The notes under the pieces: model-generated
Told to the model about the DNA's origin: nothing
What the model saw: only the letters and a program-made list of their open reading frames with translations
Databases searched by the model: none
NCBI RefSeq assembly: GCF_022511585.1
Contig: NZ_JAKWBN010000003.1
Span: 124,001 to 188,000 of the forward strand
Length of the DNA: 64,000 nt
DNA from: Shimazuella soli
GTDB taxonomy: Bacteria; Bacillota; Bacilli; Thermoactinomycetales; Thermoactinomycetaceae
Direction of reading: 5' to 3'
Made by a program: the position numbers and the translations under genes
Part shown: positions 7,753-18,152 of the stretch, in pieces
Layout: each line of letters opens with the position of its first letter
Position numbering within the stretch: position 1 is the stretch's first letter

Positions 7753-8160
7753 TCAGTCGTGGTCGTCCATCACCCAGTATCCGACATCGTCAACGGAACG
7801 ACGAAAACGACGCAGTTCCTGCAGCATCTCTTCCTGCAGATCCTCTGAACTCCTCTTCTTTTTCTTTGTCCTCGTCCTTGCAGGGGGGATGTAGAGAGGC
7901 TTGGGCGCGGGCTTCTTGCCCCTCAAGATGTAACCCAGTATCACCGCTGCCATAGGAGCAAAGAACCATCGTGCTCCCATCACGCCGTTTATCGCTTCGA
8001 TGAAACCGACGCCGATAAAGGTGAAGACGACGCAGGCGAAGATCCGCAGCCCGCTTACTTCGAGCTCCTTTATCACCTTGGCTCGGTAGATTCTCCAAGC
8101 GATGAAGACCAGCAGGATGGCAAGGTTGATCCATGCCATGGGATGGATATTAGGCGACAT
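7753..8160 (-). CDS. Two-span membrane protein with basic tail (unit D)
   Basis: 135 aa. I chose the ATG at 8160 because GGGAGGAG lies just upstream and the GC-rich composition begins there; a frame open to 8229 has no ribosome-binding site. About three hydrophobic segments (roughly 10-20, 38-55 and 65-80) are followed by a Lys/Arg-rich stretch (ARTRTKKKKR) and a charged helical end (EEMLQELRRFRRSVDD). No known domain. It may be a small membrane protein facing the cytoplasm with its charged tail. Function unknown. Confidence 0.6.
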   Translation of the reverse strand: MSPNIHPMAWINLAILLVFIAWRIYRAKVIKELEVSGLRIFACVVFTFIGVGFIEAINGVMGARWFFAPMAAVILGYILRGKKPAPKPLYIPPARTRTKKKKRSSEDLQEEMLQELRRFRRSVDDVGYWVMDDHD

Positions 8161-8243
8161 ATCTCCTCCCGAAGTTCGTAGATCGCCTCTGTCTCTCTTT
8201 ATTATAGGAGATGTCGGTTGGTTTGCCAAATGATCTGTATGAG

Positions 8244-9200
8244 TTACACTTCCGGTGCTATCTGCTCTTTTGCTGTTTTATTTTTCGCATTTACGACGAC
8301 AATCCCCAAACAGACGAGAATCAAGCCGATAAACGTGTAAAAATTGAGTTTTTCATCTAACAGAAAAGAAGAGTAAAAAACGCCAAATACCGGGATGAGA
8401 AACAAAAAAATGGATGTCTTACTCACAGGGTGATAACGAAGCAAGATATTCCAAAAAAATGTCCCGACCACTGCTACAAATGCCAAATAAACAAAAGTAG
8501 TTCCAGATTGGAAATCAAAGTGAAAAGGCAACAGTCCTGTTTTCCAAATCCCTATGCCAATGAGACAGAGGGAACCGATGAACAGTTGATAAAAGGTAAT
8601 AACACCAATGTCATATCTTTTCGATTCATGGCGTGCTAGCAGATTTCCAGCAGCTCCTGCTAGATTGGCTAAAAGCAATAGTATTTCTCCCGCTCCAAAG
8701 CCCACTCCTGAAGAGATAGAGTGAAGGCTGACGACAAAAATTCCGAGGAAACCTATGGTTACTCCAGCTATTTTCCGCAATGTTAACCGATCATCTGCAT
8801 CGATAAAATGAGCGATTAAAATTTGAAACAGGGAAGCGGTGCCAGTGAGAATGACGGTAACCATGCTGGAAGAGATACTTACCCCCACATAAAAAAAGAG
8901 ATACTGCAAAAAGTTTTGGACGAATCCTACTTTGCTCAAATGCTGGAAAGCAGCTGGAGTAAAGATTTTTCCTTTTTTCCTAACTCGTAAAATGACATAG
9001 AGGATGAGAGCAGATAACAGAAAGCGATAGCCTGCAAATAAAAATTCCTTGCTGTATTCATCTGGGCTGATCGATAACCAAGTATAACTCAACTTGATAA
9101 TGGGAGCAGGACTTCCCCATAACAGGGTAACTGCGAGAATGGTGATCAGAAACCCCAGAGGATGGGTAACAAACTTCTGCACGTTCTTCTTTCCTTCCAT
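8244..9200 (-). CDS. EamA/DMT-family transporter
   Basis: 318 aa with about ten hydrophobic segments in two homologous halves, the typical EamA arrangement. The first half contains LLWGSPAPIIKLSY and ends near residue 160; the second starts at about 175. Such carriers export amino acids, nucleobases or other metabolites from the cytoplasm. The ATG follows an AAAATAGAAATAGAACCTACA leader with no strong Shine-Dalgarno, so the start is moderately sure. The gene is monocistronic, facing away from the thiolase operon. The substrate cannot be inferred. Confidence 0.85.
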   Translation of the reverse strand: MEGKKNVQKFVTHPLGFLITILAVTLLWGSPAPIIKLSYTWLSISPDEYSKEFLFAGYRFLLSALILYVILRVRKKGKIFTPAAFQHLSKVGFVQNFLQYLFFYVGVSISSSMVTVILTGTASLFQILIAHFIDADDRLTLRKIAGVTIGFLGIFVVSLHSISSGVGFGAGEILLLLANLAGAAGNLLARHESKRYDIGVITFYQLFIGSLCLIGIGIWKTGLLPFHFDFQSGTTFVYLAFVAVVGTFFWNILLRYHPVSKTSIFLFLIPVFGVFYSSFLLDEKLNFYTFIGLILVCLGIVVVNAKNKTAKEQIAPEV

Positions 9201-9429
9201 TGTAGGTTCTATTTCTATTTTAGTGGAAGTATGGATTTTCTGCTTAGAGAAAAGTTGGTAAATCCCGTTTCTAAAAGAAGTATGATTTTAGTAGGGAAGC
9301 AGGCTTATGTGAGGAAGAGATAATAAAAATATTTCTGTTCTCCAAAACATAAAAATGTAAGAAGCCATATGGCTATTTAAGATGATTTGATGGAATTGTA
9401 AATGCCTCCTCGATAAGGTATCCTTAATA

Positions 9430-9445
9430 TTGATAACGTTTTCAT
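9430..9445 (+). promoter_or_regulatory. cre site (CcpA operator)
   Basis: TTGATAACGTTTTCAT matches the catabolite-responsive consensus WTGNNARCGNWWWCAW at every position. It lies 45 bp before the thiolase start. It predicts glucose repression of the acyl-CoA operon through CcpA/HPr-Ser-P, as known for mmg and other fatty-acid genes in Bacillus. Confidence 0.8.
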
Positions 9446-9489
9446 TTTAATGTTGAAACAGTCAATTTTGATCTGCTGGAGGTGGGAGT

Positions 9490-10668
9490 GTGAGCGAAGT
9501 AGTGATCTTAGAAGGAGCACGGACACCGATTGGAAAATTGGGCAGCTCTCTTCATACGATCCCTGCGGTAGAACTTGGGGCTATTGCGATCAAGGAAGCG
9601 TTAGTGCGAGCTGGTGTTTCTGCTGATTTAGTAGAAGAAGTGTTATTGGGAATGGTGTTACAAGGCGGAGCAGGACAGATCCCATCCCGCCAAGCAGCGC
9701 ATCTCGCTGGTATTCCTTGGCATGTTCCGACAGAAACGATCAATAAAGTCTGTGCATCCGGAATTCGCAGCGTGACATTGGCAGAGCAGATTATCCGTGC
9801 TGGAGGAAGTCAGTTAATTGTTGCTGGCGGCATGGAGAGCATGAGCAATGCTCCCTATATCCTGCCCAAAGCGAGATTTGGACAGCGGATGGGTCATGGG
9901 CAGTTGGTTGACTTGATGATACATGATGGTTTGTGGTGTGCATTTGAGGGTGTGCATATGATTATACATGGAAATACGATAGCGAAAGAATACCAGATTA
10001 GTAGAGAAGAACAAGATGCATGGGCAGTTCGCAGTCATCAGTTAGCAGCTAGAGCGGTCGATGCTGGAGTGATGTCAGAAGAAATCATTTCAGTAGCAGT
10101 GAAAAATCGTAAATCTACGACGTTGGTTACAACGGACGAATCCATTCGCAGTGACAGCAGCAGTGAAAAATTAGCAGCACTTTCCCCAGCTTTTGCAGCA
10201 GACGGAACGATTACAGCTGGAAATGCCCCAGGAGTCAATGATGGTGCCGCGGCGATGATCGTCAGCTCACGAGCAAAAGCAGAGGAACTCGGAGTAAATG
10301 TGCTCGCTGCGATTTTAGGGCATGCTACAGTTGCGATGGAACCGGAGCGTTTCCCAGTTACTCCAGCTTATGCCATTCAGAAGCTTCTACACCAGCATCA
10401 ATTAAATGTAAAAGATATTGATTTATTTGAAGTAAATGAAGCATTTGCTGTAGTCCCTTTAGCGACAGGGAAAATACTCGGCTGGGATGAATCGAAAGTA
10501 AATGTGAACGGTGGAGCTGTCGCACTTGGACATCCAATCGGTGCAAGCGGGGCTCGCATCTTGCTCACTCTGGCATATGAATTGCGCCGCCGCGGGGGCG
10601 GACTTGGAGTCGCGGCAATTTGCAGCGGAGCAGGACAAGGAGATGCAGTGTTAATCGAAGTGAAGTGA
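9490..10668 (+). CDS. Acetyl-CoA C-acetyltransferase (thiolase)
   Basis: 392 aa from GTG, with GGAGGTGGGA upstream; normal thiolase length. It cleaves acetoacetyl-CoA to two acetyl-CoA, or runs in reverse. The nucleophilic Cys is in NKVCASG (about residue 88), the catalytic His in NEAFA and [14 protein letters not shown], and the second Cys in CSGAGQG. It is the first gene of a six-gene operon. Oddity: where most thiolases read HMGxTAEN before AKEYxISREEQD, this one reads [13 protein letters not shown]. Length is kept but the usual residues are lost, so activity or specificity may differ. Similar to Bacillus MmgA. Confidence 0.9.
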   Translation: MSEVVILEGARTPIGKLGSSLHTIPAVELGAIAIKEALVRAGVSADLVEEVLLGMVLQGGAGQIPSRQAAHLAGIPWHVPTETINKVCASGIRSVTLAEQIIRAGGSQLIVAGGMESMSNAPYILPKARFGQRMGHGQLVDLMIHDGLWCAFEGVHMIIHGNTIAKEYQISREEQDAWAVRSHQLAARAVDAGVMSEEIISVAVKNRKSTTLVTTDESIRSDSSSEKLAALSPAFAADGTITAGNAPGVNDGAAAMIVSSRAKAEELGVNVLAAILGHATVAMEPERFPVTPAYAIQKLLHQHQLNVKDIDLFEVNEAFAVVPLATGKILGWDESKVNVNGGAVALGHPIGASGARILLTLAYELRRRGGGLGVAAICSGAGQGDAVLIEVK

Positions 10669-10681
10669 TGGAGGGATCAAG

Positions 10682-11536
10682 ATGAAGCGATTAGCAGTGA
10701 TCGGTGCTGGGCAAATGGGCAGTGGAATAGCAGAAGTCTCGATTCGAGCTGGATATTCGGTCATTTTGATCGATCAATCGGATGATTGGTTAGAAAAAGG
10801 CGTCCAAAAAATTACGCAAAATTTTGATCGGCAAATCGCGAAAGGGAGATGTACTGCCGAGCAAAAAACTACGTACTTGAACCGCCTTCAAACGACAACG
10901 GATTTGCATCTTGTAAGAGATGTTGATCTGATCATCGAAGCGATTGTTGAAAAAAAACAGGCAAAAACAGAGCTATTTGCTAAACTGGATCAATTAGCCC
11001 TCTCTTCTGCCATTTTTGCAAGTAATACCTCCTCTCTTCCTATCACTTCATTAGCTGCTGCGACTGATCGAGCTGATCGTGTCATTGGGATGCATTTTAT
11101 GAATCCCGTTCCTGTTATGAAATTGGTTGAAGTGATTCGCGGTTTGGCCACAAGTGAAGAAACGTATCAAGCTGTCTTAAGCGTTACCGAAAAATTGGGG
11201 AAAAAAGCGGTAGAAGTCAACGATTTTCCCGGTTTTATATCCAATCGCATATTGATGCCGATGATTAACGAAGCAATCTATGCTGTATATGAAGGGGTAG
11301 CAACACCGGAAGCAGTGGATGATGTGATGAAACTGGGAATGAATCACCCGATGGGCCCCTTAGAGTTAGCCGATTTTATCGGTTTAGATACATGTCTTTC
11401 GATCATGGAAACATTACATGAGGGCTTTGCAGACAGCAAATATCGTCCTTGTCCTTTATTAAAAAAGTATGTAGCAGCAGGCTGGTTAGGCCGCAAGAGC
11501 AGGCGGGGATTTTATGATTACAGGGGGGCAGAGTGA
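10682..11536 (+). CDS. 3-hydroxybutyryl-CoA dehydrogenase
   Basis: 284 aa. It oxidises 3-hydroxyacyl-CoA with NAD. The Rossmann motif GAGQMGSGIAEV is at residues 7-18. The catalytic His is in GMHFMNPVPVMKLVEV (about 137), and FPGFISNRIL marks the C-terminal helical domain. The start has AGGGATCAAG upstream and lies 13 bp after the thiolase stop. The stop overlaps the next start (TGATG), indicating translational coupling. It matches Bacillus MmgB/Clostridium Hbd in length and motifs. Confidence 0.92.
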   Translation: MKRLAVIGAGQMGSGIAEVSIRAGYSVILIDQSDDWLEKGVQKITQNFDRQIAKGRCTAEQKTTYLNRLQTTTDLHLVRDVDLIIEAIVEKKQAKTELFAKLDQLALSSAIFASNTSSLPITSLAAATDRADRVIGMHFMNPVPVMKLVEVIRGLATSEETYQAVLSVTEKLGKKAVEVNDFPGFISNRILMPMINEAIYAVYEGVATPEAVDDVMKLGMNHPMGPLELADFIGLDTCLSIMETLHEGFADSKYRPCPLLKKYVAAGWLGRKSRRGFYDYRGAE

Positions 11537-12693
11537 TGGAGTTTACGTTTACAGATGAACAAACTATGATGCGTAAGGTAGTTCGTCAATTTGCGGAAAA
11601 ACACATCCCTCCCCATATACCTAAAATGGAAGAAGCAGAAGTATTTCCGCTTGAAGTCATTCACAAGATGGGTGAGATGGGTTTTATGGGTATCCCCATC
11701 CCAGCTGAAGCAGGCGGAGTCGGATCAGATTTTATTTCCTATATTATTGCCTTAGAGGAACTTTCGAGGGTAAGCGCCACAGTCGGGGTGATTTTAGCGG
11801 TGCACACTTCTGTTGCTACAATGCCGATCTTACACTTTGGGACAGAGGAACAGAAGCAAAGGTACTTGAGTGATCTTTGCTGGGGAAAAAAGATTGGGGC
11901 ATTTGCTTTAACAGAGCCTCAGGCTGGGTCCGATGCAAGTAAGATTCAAACGCGGGCAGTCAGGGAAAATGATAAATATGTGATTACGGGCAGCAAAGTA
12001 TTTATCACCAATGCGGAAGTAGCAGATGTATACATTGTCTTTGCCGTGACCGACCCAGCAAAAGGAACAAAAGGGATAAGCAGCTTTATTGTCGATAAAG
12101 GTACACCCGGTTTTTCTTTTGGCAAAAAAGAAAAAAAGATGGGCTTAAACGGCTCTCATACAGGAGAACTTATTTTTGATCAAGCTCAGGTACCAGCCAG
12201 TCAGTTGTTAGGAGAAGAAGGGCAAGGGTATGAAATCGCTCTCCAGCATCTAGCAGGCGGAAGAATTGGCATAGGAGCGCAAGCGCTTGGTATTGCTCAA
12301 AGTGCCTTAGAACACTGTCTGCAATATGTCAAACACCGAGTACAATTTGGTAAACCTCTAGCAGATCAGCAAGCGATTCAGTTTAAACTCGCAGATATGG
12401 CAACGATGGTCGAAGCTGCAAGACTGATGATATATCGAGCTGCCTCTTACAAACAACAAGGAAAAGCATGCCGGAGGGAAGCTTCGATGGCAAAGCTGTA
12501 TGCTTCTGATGCAGCGATGAAAGTGGCGGCAGAAGCAGTGCAAATTTTTGGCGGCAACGGTTATATTCGAGATTATCCGATTGAGCGTTTATTTCGTGAT
12601 GCAAAAGTAACCCAAATATACGAAGGAACCAACGAAATTCAGCGTGTCGTGATAGCGAGCACCTTGACTCAGGAGAGGAGCAGACAAAAATGA
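11536..12693 (+). CDS. Acyl-CoA dehydrogenase (first of two)
   Basis: 385 aa, a standard FAD acyl-CoA dehydrogenase. Motifs: [18 protein letters not shown] for flavin and substrate binding, and [12 protein letters not shown] with the catalytic Glu near the C-terminus. Electrons would go to ETF and probably on to FadF. The ATG overlaps the preceding stop by one base; a GTG three bases earlier is possible. The next gene overlaps by ATGA. The protein is a close paralogue of its downstream neighbour. Likely a short-chain or branched-chain enzyme, given the mutase in the same operon. Similar to MmgC/AcdA. Confidence 0.9.
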   Translation: MEFTFTDEQTMMRKVVRQFAEKHIPPHIPKMEEAEVFPLEVIHKMGEMGFMGIPIPAEAGGVGSDFISYIIALEELSRVSATVGVILAVHTSVATMPILHFGTEEQKQRYLSDLCWGKKIGAFALTEPQAGSDASKIQTRAVRENDKYVITGSKVFITNAEVADVYIVFAVTDPAKGTKGISSFIVDKGTPGFSFGKKEKKMGLNGSHTGELIFDQAQVPASQLLGEEGQGYEIALQHLAGGRIGIGAQALGIAQSALEHCLQYVKHRVQFGKPLADQQAIQFKLADMATMVEAARLMIYRAASYKQQGKACRREASMAKLYASDAAMKVAAEAVQIFGGNGYIRDYPIERLFRDAKVTQIYEGTNEIQRVVIASTLTQERSRQK

Positions 12694-13832
12694 ATTTCAA
12701 ATGGGATGAAGAACATGAAATGATGCAAAAGATGGTTCGTCAATTTGCAGAAGAACAGATTGCCCCTACAGCCAGTATTCGTGATGAAGAGGAGCGGTTT
12801 GACCGCAGTCTTTTTGATCAGATGGGTGAGTTGGGATTGACTGGTATACCGTGGAGTGAGGAGATTGGCGGAGCAGGAAGCGATTTTCTCAGCTATGTGA
12901 TTGCAGTCGAAGAGTTATCTCGGGTGTGTGCATCGATGGGTGTTACTTTATCTGCGCATATTTCCCTTGCCAGTTGGCCGCTTTTTGCATATGGTTCTGA
13001 ATCTCAGAAAGAGCGTTTCCTGCGTCCCTTAGCCGAGGGGAGGAAGCTGGGCGCATATGGGTTAACAGAACCAGGATCAGGTTCGGATGCAGCAGGCATG
13101 AAAACAACAGCTATTCGTGAAGGTGATGAATATGTGTTAAATGGAAATAAAATATTTATCACCAATGGGGGAGAAGCAGAAATTTACATCGTCTTTGCTG
13201 TTACAGATCCGACGAAAAGGCATAAAGGGATCAGCGCCTTTATTGTGGAGAAAGGCACACCTGGATTTTCCTTTGGCAAGAAAGAAAAAAAGTTAGGAAT
13301 TCGTTCTTCTCCTACCTTGGAAATCATCCTTGAAGATTGCCGTGTTCCTGCTGACCAGTTATTGGGCGAAGAAGGACAAGGGTTTACGATAGCTATGCGT
13401 ACCCTGGATGGCGGGAGAAATGGAATCGCAGCACAAGCAGTCGGCATTGCCCAAGGGGCATTGGATGCTGCGCTAGCCTATGCCAAAGAGCGCAGGCAAT
13501 TTGGCAAGACATTGGCAGAGCAGCAAGCGATTCAATTTAAACTGGCAGATATGGCAACACAAATCGAAGCTGCAAGACTTTTAACCTATCAAGCTGCGTG
13601 GTTAGAGAGCAATGGCAAAAGTTATGGGAAGGCATCTGCGATGGCTAAATTATTGGCTGGGGACACCGCAATGCAAGTCACAACAGAAGCAGTACAAATA
13701 TTTGGCGGGTATGGATATACACGAGAGTATCCCGTAGAGAGAATGATGCGCGACGCAAAGATCACCCAAATCTACGAAGGAACCAATGAAATACAGCGCA
13801 TCGTCATCGCAAAATATTTGACAAAGGGATAA
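12690..13832 (+). CDS. Acyl-CoA dehydrogenase (second of two)
   Basis: 380 aa, same family and motifs as the preceding gene ([30 protein letters not shown]). The paralogues share whole blocks, such as VRQFAE near the N-terminus and [12 protein letters not shown] in the middle, which suggests an old tandem duplication. Two dehydrogenases in one operon with IcmF suggest one for straight butyryl-CoA and one for isobutyryl-CoA; which is which cannot be told. The start overlaps the preceding stop (ATGA). Confidence 0.9.
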   Translation: MNFKWDEEHEMMQKMVRQFAEEQIAPTASIRDEEERFDRSLFDQMGELGLTGIPWSEEIGGAGSDFLSYVIAVEELSRVCASMGVTLSAHISLASWPLFAYGSESQKERFLRPLAEGRKLGAYGLTEPGSGSDAAGMKTTAIREGDEYVLNGNKIFITNGGEAEIYIVFAVTDPTKRHKGISAFIVEKGTPGFSFGKKEKKLGIRSSPTLEIILEDCRVPADQLLGEEGQGFTIAMRTLDGGRNGIAAQAVGIAQGALDAALAYAKERRQFGKTLAEQQAIQFKLADMATQIEAARLLTYQAAWLESNGKSYGKASAMAKLLAGDTAMQVTTEAVQIFGGYGYTREYPVERMMRDAKITQIYEGTNEIQRIVIAKYLTKG

Positions 13833-13845
13833 AGGTGGGAAAAAG

Positions 13846-14796
13846 TTGGAAGATTGGCTGATGCTTTTACGCCAAAAAGATAAACGTACGATTGCGCAAG
13901 CGATCACCAAACTAGAAAATCGAGATGAAGAAGCCAAATCGATGTTAAAAGAGCTTCTACCCTGCACCGGAAAAGCACAGGTCATTGGGATAACAGGTTC
14001 TCCTGGGGCTGGGAAAAGTACACTTATTGGCTCGCTGCTCGTTCATTTAAGGAAAAAGGGGCTTACTGTTGGTGTTTTAGCAATCGATCCGACGAGCCCG
14101 TTTTCAGGAGGAGCTATCTTAGGCGATCGGATTCGAATGAATCGCCATGCTATGGATGAAGGGATTTATTTGCGGAGTATGGCGAATCGAGGAAAAGTGG
14201 GTGGTATATCAATCCATACCAAAGATTGTGTCCGTGTACTCGATGCTGCTGGGTTTGATGTTATTTTAATTGAGACTGTTGGTGTCGGTCAGTCGGAGCT
14301 TTCGATTATGCACCTTGCAGATACGGTATGTGTGGTACTCCACCCTGGTGCTGGAGATATGATACAAGTGACCAAGGCGGGTGTAATGGAGATCGCTGAT
14401 GTGTATGTGGTGAACAAAGCAGATCAAGCGGGCGCCACTCGTTTGATCGCCGAGATCGAAGACATGTTGGAGTTAAGCGGAGGAAAAGGAGCTTGGATGC
14501 CAAGTGTAATCGCGGCAAGCAGCCAGCAAAATCAAGGTATAACTGACCTCTGGGAGTGTTTACAGAAACATGATCAATACCTCAAACAGACTGGAGAATG
14601 GGAAAAACAGCGATTGGCCCAACTTTACCAAGAAGTAGAGGAAGAATTATTGCTGCTGTATGAACAGAGGCGCAAAACCCTCATGCAAAAGGAGAGTTTT
14701 AAGGGGCTGGTATCCCAATTAGACAGAGGAGAAACAACACCGCAAGAACTAGCTGAGATGTTGGCAAAGCAACTATTTGCAAGCGAGAGCGAATAA
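13846..14796 (+). CDS. meaB: MeaB-type G3E GTPase
   Basis: 316 aa from a TTG start with AAAGGTGGG upstream. The P-loop GSPGAGKSTL is at about residues 50-59; DPTSPFSGGAILGDR is the metal and switch I region, followed by VETVGVGQSE and the NKAD specificity motif. G3E GTPases of this type load and protect B12-dependent acyl-CoA mutases. It lies directly before icmF. IcmF already contains its own MeaI GTPase domain, so a free MeaB may serve another mutase or be an extra chaperone. Confidence 0.88.
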   Translation: MEDWLMLLRQKDKRTIAQAITKLENRDEEAKSMLKELLPCTGKAQVIGITGSPGAGKSTLIGSLLVHLRKKGLTVGVLAIDPTSPFSGGAILGDRIRMNRHAMDEGIYLRSMANRGKVGGISIHTKDCVRVLDAAGFDVILIETVGVGQSELSIMHLADTVCVVLHPGAGDMIQVTKAGVMEIADVYVVNKADQAGATRLIAEIEDMLELSGGKGAWMPSVIAASSQQNQGITDLWECLQKHDQYLKQTGEWEKQRLAQLYQEVEEELLLLYEQRRKTLMQKESFKGLVSQLDRGETTPQELAEMLAKQLFASESE

Positions 14797-14817
14797 GAGG
14801 CAGTGGAGGGATGTGAT

Positions 14818-17800
14818 TTGGGTATGGAACAAGTCAGACGATTTCCAAAGCATGCAATCCGCTTTATAACTGCTGCAAGCTTGTTTGATGGACATGATGC
14901 TTCGATCAATTTGTTTCGCCGATTGCTGCAAGCGTCTGGGGTTGAAGTCATACATCTTGGACACAACCGCTCTGTACAGGAGATTGTGACAGCTGCAATC
15001 CAAGAAGACGTTCAAGGTATTGCGCTTTCTTCTTATCAAGGGGGGCATGTTGCCTTTTTTTCTTATTTAATCGATTTGCTTCGGGCAAAAGGGGCAGATC
15101 ATATTCAGGTATTTGGCGGCGGTGGAGGGGTGATTATCCCTTCTGAAATCGAAGCTCTGGAATCTTATGGGGTAGCAAAGATTTTTTCTCCTCAAGATGG
15201 ACGACAACTAGGGCTCCAAGGAATGATCAATTGGATGATTGAAAAAACGGATCAACCGATTGTGATAGGGAGGACTTGGAGTGATCAATCATTATCTGAC
15301 GACTATGCTATTTCCCGGGCAATAACGTATGTCGAGCAAGGGGGAACAGTGCCGAAAACCGGGAAACGAGCATTGGTTATCGGAATTACAGGCACTGGCG
15401 GTGCCGGAAAGAGCTCGTTAACGGATGAAGTGGTTCGTCGTTTTACAGATGATTTTCCTGATAAAAGAATCGGCATATTATCGATTGACCCTTCTAAACA
15501 GAAGACAGGCGGGGCATTACTCGGTGACCGCATCCGGATGAATGCGATTTATCAGCCGCAAATCTTTTTACGAAGTCTTGCTACAAGGCAAGCCCGCTCA
15601 GAGTTGAGTAGTGCGATCGAAGGAGCGATAGAAGTTTTACATCATGCTGACTTCGATCTCATCCTTGTAGAAACAAGCGGTATCGGCCAAGGAAATGCCG
15701 ATATTGTCCCCATCAGCGATCTGTCGGTCTATGTCATGACTGCTGAGTATGGTTCTCCTTCTCAATTAGAGAAGATCGAAATGCTGGATTATGCCGATAT
15801 CATCGCAATTAATAAAGCAGATCACAAAGGAGCAGAAGATGCTTTGCGTGATGTAAAAAAACAAGTCCAGCGAAATCGGGAACAGTTTGATATTCCTGTC
15901 GATGAAATGCCTGTATATAGTACCATGGCTAATCATTTCCACGATCAAGGGGTCAATCGTTTTTATCACGCTTTACTCAGGCTTTTGAATGAAAAACAAC
16001 CGAATAAATGGCAATCCACTGCGATTCAGCTTGAAAATGTTCAGCCCAAAAATTTCATTATCCCTCCAGAACGAATGCATTATCTTCGAGAAATTGCCTC
16101 AACGATCCGTAAGTATCATCAGGAAGCAGAGGAACAAGCAAATATTGCAACAAAAGTGTATCAACTAGAAGGTGTAAAAAGGCTGCTTCCTGATATAGAC
16201 CAATTAGAACGGAAAAAGCAAGAACTCTGGAATGAGCTAAAGGTGGAAAATCAAACTCTGCTGGGCGGTTGGCCAGCTGTCGTTGAAAAATATAAACAAG
16301 AAAACCTTATTACCAAAGTGAGAAATCGCGAAATTACTACACCTTTATACACAGAAACCCTTGCAGGAAGTAAAATTCCCAAGGTTTCCCTGCCTGCTTA
16401 CCGCGATTTAGGGGATTTGCTTCGTTGGTTATACAAAGAAAATCTTCCTGGACATTTCCCGTTTACTGCTGGTGTATTTGCCTTAAAACGGCAGGATGAA
16501 GACCCCAAAAGACAGTTTGCTGGTGAAGGGACACCTGAGCGAACCAATCGCCGGTTTCACTACTTATCCAAAAATGATCAAGCCAAACGGTTGTCCACTG
16601 CTTTTGATAGTGTGACTCTGTATGGAGAAGACCCGGCAGAAAGACCAGATATTTATGGAAAAGTAGGAGAATCAGGGGTGAGTATTTGCACACTAGATAA
16701 TATGCACGCTTTATTTGCTGGGTTTGATTTATGTGCACCTAATACAAGTGTCTCGATGACCATCAATGGTCCTGCTCCGATCATTCTAGCCATGTATCTC
16801 AACACAGCGATCGATCAACAACGCAGGAAGTTTCAGCAAGAACATCATCGTGCTCCATCCAGCGAAGAAGAGAAAAACATCATCACCTCTACACTTCAAG
16901 CAGTTCGCGGTACGGTGCAGGCAGATATCTTAAAAGAAGACCAAGGGCAGAACACATGTATTTTCTCAACCGAGTTTGCGTTAAAAATGATGGGGGATAT
17001 GCAAGCGTATTTTATCGAACAGCACATTCGTAACTATTATTCTGTCAGTATAAGCGGTTATCATATCGCTGAAGCAGGGGCAAATCCGATCACTCAATTG
17101 GCTTTTACCTTATCCAATGCTTTTACCTATGTAGAGTACTATTTGAGTAGAGGGATGAAAATCGATGATTTCGCTCCCAATCTGTCCTTTTTCTTTAGTA
17201 ATGGTCTAGATGCAGAATATGCGGTGATCGGCCGGGTAGCTCGCCGCATTTGGGCAGTCGCCATGAAACGGCTCTATGGAGCAAATGAACGAAGCCAAAA
17301 ACTCAAATACCATATTCAAACATCAGGTCGCTCTCTTCATGCTCAAGAGATTGATTTTAATGATATTCGCACTACCCTCCAAGCACTTCTTGCACTCTAT
17401 GATCAATGTAATTCCCTCCATACCAATGCTTATGATGAGGCAATAACAACACCAACTGAAGAATCTGTCCGCAGAGCGATGGCGATTCAATTGATTATTA
17501 CCAAAGAATTAGGCCTAGTCAAAAATGAAAATCCCCTTCAAGGCTCTTTCATCATCGATGAAATTACCGACCTTGTAGAAGAAGCTGTCTTACAGGAGTT
17601 TGAGCGGATCAGTGATCGCGGCGGTGTACTTGGAGCGATGGAAACCCAGTACCAACGGAGTAAAATCCAAGAAGAATCGATGTTATATGAGATGAAAAAA
17701 CATAGCGGGGAATTACCGGTTATCGGAGTCAATACATTTGAGAATCCTGAGGGTAAGATGGAAAAGATAAAAATGGAGTTATCAAGGGCTACGGAAGAAG

Positions 17801-18006
17801 AGAAGAAATGCCAAGTAGAGCATGTACTCGCCTTTCAAGCGAAGCACAAGGAGCAAGCAGAAAAAGCACTAGCGAGACTTAAAGAAGTAGCAAATCAAAA
17901 TGGCAATATATTTGCTGAGTTGATGGAGACGGTAAAAGTAGCGACTCTCGGACAAATTACCAAAGCACTTTATGAAGTTGGTGGACAATATCGAAGAAAT
18001 ATGTAA
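14818..18006 (+). CDS. icmF: Fused isobutyryl-CoA mutase IcmF
   Basis: About 1062 aa. It interconverts isobutyryl-CoA and n-butyryl-CoA using adenosylcobalamin. Domain order: B12-binding domain with DGHDASIN and FGGGGG (about 25-130), MeaI GTPase with [10 protein letters not shown] and NKAD (about 185-420), linker, then the TIM-barrel mutase with [20 protein letters not shown] (from about 560). The order and length match the fused IcmF of Geobacillus. GGAGGG sits 7 nt before the TTG at 14818, so that codon is preferred over the GTG at 14803, which lies upstream of the ribosome-binding site. Last gene of the operon, with a strong terminator. Confidence 0.92.
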   Translation: MGMEQVRRFPKHAIRFITAASLFDGHDASINLFRRLLQASGVEVIHLGHNRSVQEIVTAAIQEDVQGIALSSYQGGHVAFFSYLIDLLRAKGADHIQVFGGGGGVIIPSEIEALESYGVAKIFSPQDGRQLGLQGMINWMIEKTDQPIVIGRTWSDQSLSDDYAISRAITYVEQGGTVPKTGKRALVIGITGTGGAGKSSLTDEVVRRFTDDFPDKRIGILSIDPSKQKTGGALLGDRIRMNAIYQPQIFLRSLATRQARSELSSAIEGAIEVLHHADFDLILVETSGIGQGNADIVPISDLSVYVMTAEYGSPSQLEKIEMLDYADIIAINKADHKGAEDALRDVKKQVQRNREQFDIPVDEMPVYSTMANHFHDQGVNRFYHALLRLLNEKQPNKWQSTAIQLENVQPKNFIIPPERMHYLREIASTIRKYHQEAEEQANIATKVYQLEGVKRLLPDIDQLERKKQELWNELKVENQTLLGGWPAVVEKYKQENLITKVRNREITTPLYTETLAGSKIPKVSLPAYRDLGDLLRWLYKENLPGHFPFTAGVFALKRQDEDPKRQFAGEGTPERTNRRFHYLSKNDQAKRLSTAFDSVTLYGEDPAERPDIYGKVGESGVSICTLDNMHALFAGFDLCAPNTSVSMTINGPAPIILAMYLNTAIDQQRRKFQQEHHRAPSSEEEKNIITSTLQAVRGTVQADILKEDQGQNTCIFSTEFALKMMGDMQAYFIEQHIRNYYSVSISGYHIAEAGANPITQLAFTLSNAFTYVEYYLSRGMKIDDFAPNLSFFFSNGLDAEYAVIGRVARRIWAVAMKRLYGANERSQKLKYHIQTSGRSLHAQEIDFNDIRTTLQALLALYDQCNSLHTNAYDEAITTPTEESVRRAMAIQLIITKELGLVKNENPLQGSFIIDEITDLVEEAVLQEFERISDRGGVLGAMETQYQRSKIQEESMLYEMKKHSGELPVIGVNTFENPEGKMEKIKMELSRATEEEKKCQVEHVLAFQAKHKEQAEKALARLKEVANQNGNIFAELMETVKVATLGQITKALYEVGGQYRRNM

Positions 18007-18015
18007 ACAAGCGAT

Positions 18016-18056
18016 GACCTGACCTCTGTCCTTGCGGATGGAGATCAGGTCTTTTT
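18016..18056 (+). terminator. Terminator of the acyl-CoA operon
   Basis: Stem GACCTGA(C/T)CTC... / ...GATCAGGTC followed by CTTTTT. It also lies after the SPFH gene on the minus strand, so it may serve both. Confidence 0.8.
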
Positions 18057-18152
18057 GGACGGAAGAGAAGTCAGGATTCCTCGATTCCGCCCGGTGCACC
18101 GATTTTCGAGGGATGCAAATGTTCACTTACCAGTTGACCTCAGCGACAGAGG

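Larger units (their letters stand above)
7642..8206 (-). other. GC-rich single-gene unit D
   Basis: Same plan as B and C. -10 TATAAT (8201-8206), 5' element GGCGATCTAC (8178-8187), one gene, 3' element GTAGATCACC (7733-7742), a 12-bp hairpin (7699-7731) and a terminator (7642-7670) with a U-run. B and C carry GATCCAC/GTGGATC; here both partners change to GATCTAC/GTAGATC, so pairing is kept. There is one C-A mismatch at the outer end. Confidence 0.65.
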
